Assembly (NCBI GenBank): GCA_937981945.1
Contig: CALJNJ010000165.1
Location: 1-21,389 of the forward strand
Direction: 5' to 3'
Length of the DNA: 21,389 nucleotides
Source of the DNA: an uncultured Caulobacterales bacterium
GTDB taxonomy: Bacteria > Pseudomonadota > Alphaproteobacteria > Caulobacterales > Maricaulaceae
Shown here: positions 16,023 to 21,389 of the stretch, in pieces
Layout: the number at the start of each line of letters is the position of its first letter
Position numbering within the stretch: position 1 is the stretch's first letter
The notes under the pieces: model-generated
The model's database searches: none
What the model was told of the DNA's origin: nothing
Seen by the model: only the letters and a program-made list of their open reading frames with translations
Translations under genes and position numbers: made by a program

Positions 16023-16043
16023 CCTCAAATTGACATTTTGAGG
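16023..16043. promoter_or_regulatory. Inverted repeat flanking TTGACA
   Basis: CCTCAAA (16023-16029) and TTTGAGG (16037-16043) are perfect inverted repeats around a 7-nt centre TTGACAT that contains a consensus -35 (16030-16035, plus strand). No matching -10 was found at 16-18 nt. A candidate operator in the permease/lipoprotein divergent spacer; no T-run, so not a terminator. Confidence 0.35.
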
Positions 16044-16100
16044 AATAATATTGCGCGAGCGGGCGGGGAGGTGAAGTTAACAAAATGTGATTAATCATAG

Positions 16101-16115
16101 TTAACAGCCCATTAA
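16101..16115. promoter_or_regulatory. Candidate CtrA box
   Basis: TTAACAGCCCATTAA fits TTAA-N7-TTAA, and with the preceding G the minus strand reads TTAA-N7-TTAAC, the full consensus of the alphaproteobacterial cell-cycle regulator CtrA. Two further TTAA half sites lie just upstream (16077 and 16091). The box is 50 nt before the lipoprotein start at 16165 and about 140 nt before the divergent permease. Confidence 0.55.
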
Positions 16116-16138
16116 GGACTTGGTGAGAGTCTTTGACT

Positions 16139-16150
16139 TGATTCGAATCA
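16139..16150. promoter_or_regulatory. 12-bp palindrome with two adjacent GANTC (CcrM) sites
   Basis: TGATTCGAATCA is a perfect palindrome made of GATTC (16140-16144) and GAATC (16145-16149), both targets of the cell-cycle methylase CcrM. With the flanking TGAC (16134-16137) and GTCA (16151-16154) it makes a longer dyad with one extra T. It lies 15-26 nt before the lipoprotein ATG, where methylation-sensitive GcrA/CcrM control or a 5'-leader hairpin could act. Confidence 0.5.
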
Positions 16151-16164
16151 GTCAGAGGCCCCGT

Positions 16165-16776
16165 ATGTTCGGTTCTGTTTTTAAAAATACATGTTTTCTG
16201 CTCTCCGCTGCCGGTTTGTTGTCGGCCTGCTCGTCAGGTTATAATGACCGCTATGGTGAAGATTACGCGGAGATAAGTTCCGGCTATTATGCCTATGGCG
16301 ACCAAGCCGCCTATAGCGGCCGCTATGGATCATCAGGGCAAATGGCCATGACAGGGCAGCAAGGCTGCGCGCCCGGCGGTCAGCTTTACGGCATGTCGCC
16401 TGCCATGGGGCAAGGCTACACCGGCGGCGCTTACTACGAAATGCCGAAAAGCCGCTATGGCAGTTATGAATATGCCGGCGCTTACGGCGCGCAAGGCGGC
16501 GCAATGGGCGGCGGTTGCGGCGGCTATTATATGATCCCGACTTATCAGGTGGTTCAAACCCCTGCGCCTGTCGCGCCCGTGCCTGCGCCTGTGACTACCA
16601 GCATTCCGGCTGTCACAATTCAGGAAAGCTGCCCGGACGGGCAATACCGCATGGATTCCGGTCAATGCGCCATCATGATGACCGAAGAAGTCGAGCAATA
16701 TGTACCGCCGGTCACAACAGGTTACGTTGAGACTTCTCGGACCCCAATCGAATATTATCAACCGGTTCGGAAGTAA
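16165..16776 (+). CDS. Tyr/Gly-rich lipoprotein of unknown function
   Basis: 203 aa. A lipoprotein signal peptide with lipobox LLSAC (Cys22) is followed by a low-complexity Tyr/Gly/Ala/Ser-rich region (about 23-130, motifs such as GYYAYGDQ and RYGSYEYAGAYG), a Pro/Val-Ala linker (about 136-155) and a C-terminal segment with CPDGQYRMDSGQC (two Cys, possible disulfide) and repeated Tyr/Pro. I prefer ATG 16165, with AGAGG 7 nt before it, to the open frame from 16120. It is probably envelope-anchored; the composition suggests an extended or aggregating surface segment. I do not recognise a family. Its stop directly abuts the stop of the convergent M48 gene (TAATTA, 16774-16779). CtrA- and CcrM-type sites lie upstream. 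Confidence 0.8.
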   Translation: MFGSVFKNTCFLLSAAGLLSACSSGYNDRYGEDYAEISSGYYAYGDQAAYSGRYGSSGQMAMTGQQGCAPGGQLYGMSPAMGQGYTGGAYYEMPKSRYGSYEYAGAYGAQGGAMGGGCGGYYMIPTYQVVQTPAPVAPVPAPVTTSIPAVTIQESCPDGQYRMDSGQCAIMMTEEVEQYVPPVTTGYVETSRTPIEYYQPVRK

Positions 16777-18804
16777 TTAGTCCCGCGCGCCCCGCAGCTT
16801 TAAAGGCGGCGTTTCTTTTCTGACCGGTTTGCGCGTCTCAGGTTTTGCTTTGGGCTGATCTTCTTTGGCTGTCAGCAGAGGTCCGACTGATGCAACAGAC
16901 GGACGGATTTCAGATCTGTATTCACGCGGCTTTGCATCGGGCGCTGTTTTAACTTGCCCGTCAGCCGCGCGATATTTTGACCGGTCCGTTTCAAAAGATA
17001 TTTGTACAATCTTTCCATTTTCAGGGGTGGAATGATATCCTCTGACTTTGCTCGGATCGCGCTGAAAACGGCTTTCTCGAATGAACCTGGCATTTGAAGC
17101 TATTTCATAGCCGTCGGGGGCGCCTTTTTCACTACTGTCTTTGACGCTCAAAGAAAGAATGCCCAATTTGTCCATTGAATAGATTTCATCAGCATTACCC
17201 GCCCCGTCTCCGTTTAAATCCCGCCAGATTTTCAACCTATGAAACCTTTGATCCCGTTTATCGACAATGTCGTCGCGATTACTGTCTAATAGGCTCAATG
17301 TTGCGAGATGTTTTAAATTGGCTTTTGCCTTCGCCGGCGTCACCTGAACCAGTTCCGACAGGCCATCGAGCTTATGATTGTTGTTTTTGTCCAAAAACAA
17401 AAATCCGTCATCGGCCCCGAGCCATCCTGTACGCTCCGCATACCCGTCATTGTTGAAGTCCAGAAAAACGCCTGATTGGTGTTTGAAACTGGTTTCAACA
17501 CCGTCGCCGTCCAAATCTAAAACCAGATAGGCCGGCGAGGGATGGATGATTGGTTGTACCAATGTGGACGGATCTATCCTGCCAAGACTGTCCGCGACGG
17601 ATCCAAATGTCTTTTGTTGTAAAAAAAGAAAGCCGCCGCCCAGAATAACAGCGCCAATCAATATCTCCGTCGGAATATTCAGGGCGTTTTTGCCCGATCC
17701 GTGATTGACCCTGTCGACGATGTTTTTTGAGGCATGCTGTCGATATTGGTCGCGCGCGCGATTTTCCGCATAAAGATCCGGGTTTGGACGCTGACCGAAT
17801 CCGCGCGAGTCCCGCATGACACCTGCACCGTGGATCATGGATCCGCCAAATTTGGTCAATGCCTCGACACGTTCAAAAATAGGCGGGTGACTGGCATATT
17901 CCCCGTTCATGGGACCGTCGATCATCATGGCATTAGACATTCTGTCCAGATGCGGGATCAGGCTGCGGCCCTCAATTTTTGACAACGCAGAGATCAGCGC
18001 TGCCGGATTATGGGTTAGTCTCACAGCTTCTGCGTCGGCGATAAATTCTCGCGAAGAAGTAATAAAATATCGGGTAACACCGGCAATCGTTGTAGAAATA
18101 CTGATGGCGAAACCGATCATGGCCAAAATCATGATCAAAGGAATGATGATCGGCAATAAGAAAACCATGATACAACCGCCGGGAAGTGTCGCAAACATTT
18201 TTCCGCTGCGGATTTGAAACGGATTTACCCAGTTGACGATTTTGATAATGGAGTGCGAGGCGTTGGCCGCCGCCATCATCCCAATATCACCGTTTTGAAT
18301 GTGAACGATTTCATGAGCGATCACGGCTTGAAGTTCGTCATCATTGAGTTCTTCCAGCAAGCCTTGGGTAACGACGATGGTCGCATCCTCGGGATTGAGG
18401 CCGCAGGCAAATGAATTCAGTGCAGGTGTATGAATAATACCGATCTTCGGAATCGGCAGGCCGGCCGTCCGGGCCAGGTTTTCGACAATGCTTTCAAGTC
18501 GCCGGTTTTGGAATTTTTCGACAAATGAAAATCCGGTCGTAAATTTGGTAATCGTGGTGTGCAGAAAATAGGAGGCCAAGAACAGCAGTAATGACAAGGT
18601 AAAAATAATCAGTCCGAAATCCCGGAAATAGACGACTGGGTCTTGAAAAATGGAACTGTATTTACCGGAAGTCGCCAGAAGCGGAATTGCCAGCATTGCG
18701 GCAAAGGCGAGCTGCATCGACACGGCAAATCCCGCGAACATTATAAATGAGCGCGTGTGCTTGTTTCGGATGTGGCCGAAAAAACCGTTTGTCGGAACGA
18801 TCAC
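16777..18804 (-). CDS. HtpX-like M48 membrane metalloprotease fused to RTX-like calcium-binding module
   Basis: 675 aa, over twice the length of HtpX (about 290). Two N-terminal membrane helices (about 20-42 and 62-80) precede an M48 domain with zinc motif HEIVH (164-168), a membrane hairpin (about 208-245) and the third zinc ligand in SREFIADAEA (Glu253). An additional hydrophobic helix (about 381-397) leads to a C-terminal module: DLDGDGVE (430-437), DFNNDGYAERTGWLGADDG (449-467), LDKNNNHKLDGLSEL (471-485), DSNRDD (507-512) and DLNGDGAGNADE (529-540). These EF-hand-like loops and the GWxGADDG motif resemble the calcium-binding tails of large RTX/hemolysin-type proteins. The tail after 610 is charged and Pro/Lys-rich. 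The start is GTG 18802-18804 behind AGGGGG, 25 nt after lemA. Confidence 0.92.
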   Translation of the reverse strand: MIVPTNGFFGHIRNKHTRSFIMFAGFAVSMQLAFAAMLAIPLLATSGKYSSIFQDPVVYFRDFGLIIFTLSLLLFLASYFLHTTITKFTTGFSFVEKFQNRRLESIVENLARTAGLPIPKIGIIHTPALNSFACGLNPEDATIVVTQGLLEELNDDELQAVIAHEIVHIQNGDIGMMAAANASHSIIKIVNWVNPFQIRSGKMFATLPGGCIMVFLLPIIIPLIMILAMIGFAISISTTIAGVTRYFITSSREFIADAEAVRLTHNPAALISALSKIEGRSLIPHLDRMSNAMMIDGPMNGEYASHPPIFERVEALTKFGGSMIHGAGVMRDSRGFGQRPNPDLYAENRARDQYRQHASKNIVDRVNHGSGKNALNIPTEILIGAVILGGGFLFLQQKTFGSVADSLGRIDPSTLVQPIIHPSPAYLVLDLDGDGVETSFKHQSGVFLDFNNDGYAERTGWLGADDGFLFLDKNNNHKLDGLSELVQVTPAKAKANLKHLATLSLLDSNRDDIVDKRDQRFHRLKIWRDLNGDGAGNADEIYSMDKLGILSLSVKDSSEKGAPDGYEIASNARFIRESRFQRDPSKVRGYHSTPENGKIVQISFETDRSKYRAADGQVKTAPDAKPREYRSEIRPSVASVGPLLTAKEDQPKAKPETRKPVRKETPPLKLRGARD

Positions 18805-18829
18805 CTGAATTGCCCCCTGCGGCTTAGGA

Positions 18830-19396
18830 CTAGACGCGTAGGCTGACGGGCTCTTGCTTTAGGATACGTTCGGCGCCCAGATTATACTGGCGACGCTTTT
18901 GCAATCGCAATCTGTGTCCGATCATATTGGCCGGAAACTGCCGTAAGGTAGAATTATGTTCTTCGACCGTGTTATTATAAAAACGGCGCGCAGCGGTAAT
19001 GCGGTTTTCGACGTCTTTGAAGCTGTTGCGCAGATCAACGAAATGCGTTGACGTGTTCATATTAGGCATTCTGGACAAGCCCGTGAACAAATCATTGATG
19101 GTTGCCCCCAAATTTTGTTCCGCTTGCAGTCTTAAGACCGGCTTATTGGCACTGATCGCTTCGCGGTAAGCATGCATAACCGTATCAATATAATGCCGCT
19201 CTTGACCGACCACACTTCTGACGCTTTCGACCAAGCCCGGAATTAAATCATGTCTGTGAGTCAACAGCGCGTCCACATCCGCAAAAGCCGTTGTACAGCG
19301 CTCATCCAGCGCCATAAGACGGTTGTAAGTGGCGACGCATTTCAAGACGCCAAACGCCCCAACGCCGATACCGCCGATCAGTAAAAATTCCAACAT
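18830..19396 (-). CDS. lemA: LemA family protein
   Basis: 188 aa. A single N-terminal membrane helix (about 2-20) is followed by the long helical bundle of the LemA family: YNRLMALDERCTTAFADVDALLTHRHDLIPGLVESV (24-59) is the family's signature first helix pair, and RRFYNNTVEEHNSTLRQFP with its VEEHN-type motif is the second. LemA proteins commonly neighbour M48/HtpX-type proteases, as here, and are thought to act with them in membrane protein quality control. The ATG follows GAGGGGG. It is first in a two-gene operon with the protease and divergent from pspA. The family is certain; biochemical function is not established. Confidence 0.95.
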   Translation of the reverse strand: MLEFLLIGGIGVGAFGVLKCVATYNRLMALDERCTTAFADVDALLTHRHDLIPGLVESVRSVVGQERHYIDTVMHAYREAISANKPVLRLQAEQNLGATINDLFTGLSRMPNMNTSTHFVDLRNSFKDVENRITAARRFYNNTVEEHNSTLRQFPANMIGHRLRLQKRRQYNLGAERILKQEPVSLRV

Positions 19397-19568
19397 GATA
19401 GCCCCCTCGAAGAATTATTATTTGAGTCAGGGATAAACCGGAACGCTTAATACTCAGCCAAGGAACATGGTTAAAATACCTTAACGGGTTATTTGATTTT
19501 TGTAATTATAAATTTATTAAACGATTTGTGTCTAATCTTGCGTCAATAACACAAGAATGGAGGGGCAC
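19397..19568. other. Divergent promoter region between lemA and pspA
   Basis: 172 AT-rich nt that must hold both promoters. I see a GANTC site (GAGTC, 19424-19428), a dyad GTTAA-N6-TTAAC (19470-19485) that is one base short of the CtrA spacing, and a run of A/T with ATAAATTTAT (palindromic). No convincing -35/-10 pair, and no sigma-54 -24/-12 GG-N10-GC pattern like that of enterobacterial pspA, was found. Confidence 0.4.
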
Positions 19569-20240
19569 ATGACAGAGTCAGTGTTGAAGCGCGTGAAGCG
19601 CATTGTATCAGGAAAAATTGAAGATTCGATCGACGCCATGGAGCGCGCCGGCGGAACAGGCGTTATGCGAGAAGCCATCCGCGAAACAGAGCGCGCTATC
19701 GAAGACGTTAAAGCTGAACGCGACGAAGTTACGGTGCGCCGATTGCAGGCCGTCCGCCAGCAAAAAATGTTCCGGGATCGTCTCGATGCGTTGACGGAAA
19801 AGGCTGAATTTGCATTGGCTGAAGGCCGTGAAGATCTGGCCCGCGCCGCTTTGTCCCGTCAGGTCGATTTTGAAGCCACAATTCAGAATTTGGGTAAAAC
19901 CGAAGCCCAAGCCGCTGAGCAAGAGCGCGAGTGGGAAGAGTCTTTGGCAGAACTTGAAATGCGCCGCGCGCAAATGGAAGAAGAGCTGAAAGCTTTTGAA
20001 ACTGCTCGTGCTGAGCTCGGAATTGACAGCGACACCGGAACAAACAGTCGCCGCGAAGCCGGCCGCAAAATAGACCGCGCCGAAGCCGCGTTCAACCGCG
20101 CTATGTCAGGCGCCGGCGGATCCGTCGGAATTAGTAAGCTGGATGTCAAAACATCCAATTCATTGGCCGAATTGGAAACAATGCAACGGGATCAGGAAAT
20201 TGATCAGCGACTGAGTGAGCTTCGAAGAAAAGCCGGCTAA
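19569..20240 (+). CDS. pspA: PspA/IM30 (ESCRT-III-like) membrane stress protein
   Basis: 223 aa from the ATG at 19569, chosen because GGAGGGG lies 4-10 nt before it; the ATG at 19557 overlaps that ribosome-binding site. A short amphipathic N-terminal helix (about 1-20) leads into a long, highly charged coiled coil (about 35-145: REAIRETERAIEDVKAERDEV and on, FALAEGREDLARAALSRQ in the middle), then helices with RKIDRAEAAFNRAMSG and a final EIDQRLSELRRKAG. This is the PspA/Vipp1/IM30 pattern; such proteins form rods and rings on the inner membrane, stabilising it during proton leakage or secretion stress. No PspF or PspBC in the window. A membrane-protein gene starts 3 nt after its stop, so the two are co-transcribed. 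Confidence 0.95.
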   Translation: MTESVLKRVKRIVSGKIEDSIDAMERAGGTGVMREAIRETERAIEDVKAERDEVTVRRLQAVRQQKMFRDRLDALTEKAEFALAEGREDLARAALSRQVDFEATIQNLGKTEAQAAEQEREWEESLAELEMRRAQMEEELKAFETARAELGIDSDTGTNSRREAGRKIDRAEAAFNRAMSGAGGSVGISKLDVKTSNSLAELETMQRDQEIDQRLSELRRKAG

Positions 20241-20243
20241 TTC

Positions 20244-20756
20244 ATGTCACTATACTTAATCATTGCGGCCGCGATTTTCGCGGTCAACGCCGCTGTTACC
20301 TTTAACAGCAAGAAGGTCAGCAACCTCCAAACTTTGATCACTTTGATTCTGTTTTTGCCGGTCTGGTTTGCCGCATCCATGCCGCTTGCAGGGTTGGGCC
20401 TTCAGCTATTGAGTGGCGTCGGTGTCTACTTTTTGGGACTTTTGATCCGCAAACATATTGGCGGCGGTGTCATTCGGGCATTTGCGCTCGCAGCGCTTTG
20501 GATACCCGGCATCGGATCTTATCTGAACTTTTTTGTTTTGGCGACAATTGCGGGCACCACAATAGGCTGGGTCATCGCTAAAATCCAAAAATCCAAAGAT
20601 ATAGACCATTATGCGGCGATTGCACTTGTGAGCTGCGCCGTAATCTTACTTTTTGACTATTCCAAATTACCGGCCTCGGAATCAAAAACGACCGCGAAAG
20701 CGGCCGTTCATCAATCAGATATCCCGGTGCTCCGGGGTTTGTCGGACTCCCGTTAA
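20244..20756 (+). CDS. Polytopic membrane protein resembling CpaA/TadV prepilin peptidase without catalytic Asp
   Basis: 170 aa with five or six hydrophobic helices. Along its length it matches what I remember of A24-family prepilin peptidases (CpaA/TadV): AAVTFNSKKVSNLQTLITL (16-34) fits the D-L-x-x-x-x-I-P-N-x-L-T segment, with Thr19 where the first catalytic Asp belongs; SGVGVYFLGLLIRKHIGGG (57-75), VIRAFALAALWIPG (76-89) and FFVLATIAGTTIG (96-108) fit the GGGD-x-K-L segment and following helices, with Val76 in place of the second Asp. If the homology is real this is a catalytically dead relative. A polar tail (about 140-170) has no membrane segment. Translationally close to pspA, it may be its membrane partner. 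Alternative: an unrelated membrane protein with chance resemblance. Confidence 0.8.
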   Translation: MSLYLIIAAAIFAVNAAVTFNSKKVSNLQTLITLILFLPVWFAASMPLAGLGLQLLSGVGVYFLGLLIRKHIGGGVIRAFALAALWIPGIGSYLNFFVLATIAGTTIGWVIAKIQKSKDIDHYAAIALVSCAVILLFDYSKLPASESKTTAKAAVHQSDIPVLRGLSDSR

Positions 20757-21382
20757 AACGGGACGTAATTTCGTTTCTTTGTATAGCTGGTATAGCCGAC
20801 CTTGGCGCCCAGACGCAGACCGACGCCCGTGCGGATCGGGGCCAGGGTGACGCCATTGGCGCGCTGGTAATTCACGGCCATACCGGCGACCAAATAGGCG
20901 CTGCCGTCAACGCCGGGATATCGGCGATAAATGAAATCCGGATTTTGAAGATCATAGACCAAAGTAAAGACTTTGGAGGCGTCAGCGCCCAAATCAAAAC
21001 CAACGGTGGGACCTTGCCAGTAAACTTTGCGGGTTTGGCCGTTTTTCATCCATAACGTCCCTTTACCGTAGCGCAGACCCACGCCGATGGCCCCGCTGCC
21101 CTCTTCGCCCGTAATATAGCCGACCGGACGCCCGCGATCTTTAAACAGCCGTTCAATGGCTGTAGCTGCCGATTCAGCTGTGACGCCCAAATGGGTGGAA
21201 ACCGCACCGACCACTTCGTTTTCAGAATAGCCGTCACCGCCTGATTTAACGGCGTCATCATGACGTTCTCTGATTTCCGCATTTGTGTTCGGATTGGTTT
21301 GCGTGGTGGAGCAGGCCGCAAGCGTTAGCCCTAAAATAGCGGCTATCGCAACTGACCTGACGGTTTTCAAAGGGACAGTCAT
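20753..21382 (-). CDS. eipA: DUF1134/EipA-family envelope lipoprotein
   Basis: 209 aa. Lipoprotein signal peptide with lipobox LAAC (Cys24), then a conserved DUF1134 domain: GYSENEVVGAVSTHLGV (about 51-67), RPVGYITGEEGSGAIGVGLRYGKG (about 85-108), VYWQGPTVGFDLGADASKV, IYRRYPGVDGSAYLVAGMAVNY and a C-terminal LAPIRTGVGLRLGAKVGYTSYT segment ending in PF. EipA of Brucella has this fold and supports cell-envelope integrity; a lipid anchor would place this one on a membrane. Only 7 nt upstream of the ATG are visible and remain open in frame, so an earlier start outside the window cannot be excluded. Its TAA overlaps that of the convergent membrane-protein gene on TTAA (20753-20756). Confidence 0.92.
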   Translation of the reverse strand: MTVPLKTVRSVAIAAILGLTLAACSTTQTNPNTNAEIRERHDDAVKSGGDGYSENEVVGAVSTHLGVTAESAATAIERLFKDRGRPVGYITGEEGSGAIGVGLRYGKGTLWMKNGQTRKVYWQGPTVGFDLGADASKVFTLVYDLQNPDFIYRRYPGVDGSAYLVAGMAVNYQRANGVTLAPIRTGVGLRLGAKVGYTSYTKKRNYVPF

Positions 21383-21389
21383 AGCGGCT

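Noticed and set aside
19470..19485. GTTAA-N6-TTAAC dyad upstream of pspA as a CtrA box
   Set aside because: The spacing is 6, not the 7 required by the CtrA consensus; kept only as an unexplained dyad in the intergenic entry.

Overview
The window looks like a chromosomal segment of an alphaproteobacterium of moderate GC. The evidence is the bolA / J-domain protein / cobS / cobT block (aerobic cobaltochelatase subunits), a DUF1134/EipA lipoprotein (a family I know mainly from Alphaproteobacteria), and a promoter region with a full CtrA-type box and paired GANTC (CcrM) sites. A Caulobacterales/Hyphomonadaceae-like or similar marine lineage would fit, but that placement is an inference. I see no rRNA, tRNA, CRISPR, insertion sequence or phage gene.

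Layout. 1-5104: a short-chain dehydrogenase (cut by the window start) and bolA on the minus strand, divergent from a J-domain protein, cobS and cobT. A minus-strand SRPBCC protein sits between cobS and cobT. 5101-7397 (minus): a secreted cysteine-paired Sel1-repeat protein resembling Helicobacter Hcp proteins, then a LysR-type regulator with a clear promoter that appears to be leaderless. 7493-7873: a small secreted TPR protein ending in an intrinsic terminator. 7939-9120 (minus): a saccharopine-dehydrogenase-like reductase with a 22-bp near-perfect palindrome in its promoter region.

9194-15961 is a probable five-gene minus-strand operon. In transcription order it holds an ABC-2 permease, an ArgD-like aminotransferase, a divergent tryptophan-2,3-dioxygenase-like heme protein, a kynureninase-like PLP enzyme, and a large lipoprotein joining a YVTN beta-propeller to a di-heme cytochrome-c-peroxidase/MauG-type domain. 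The dioxygenase-like protein keeps the heme-pocket histidines but appears to lack the usual tryptophan-carboxylate-binding motifs, so the pathway may not be ordinary kynurenine catabolism.

15962-21382 is an envelope-maintenance neighbourhood: a Tyr/Gly-rich lipoprotein behind the CtrA/CcrM-type region; lemA followed by an HtpX-like M48 protease fused through an extra membrane segment to an RTX-toxin-like calcium-binding module; divergently, pspA followed by a membrane protein that resembles CpaA/TadV prepilin peptidase with both catalytic aspartates lost; and an EipA-family lipoprotein. The best candidates for something undescribed are the M48-calcium-module fusion with LemA, the PspA/degenerate-peptidase pair, and the TDO-like/KynU-like/di-heme operon.

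A structural oddity is that four of the five convergent gene pairs share or abut their stop codons on palindromes (TTAA, CTAG, TAATTA, TTAA), leaving no room for terminators.
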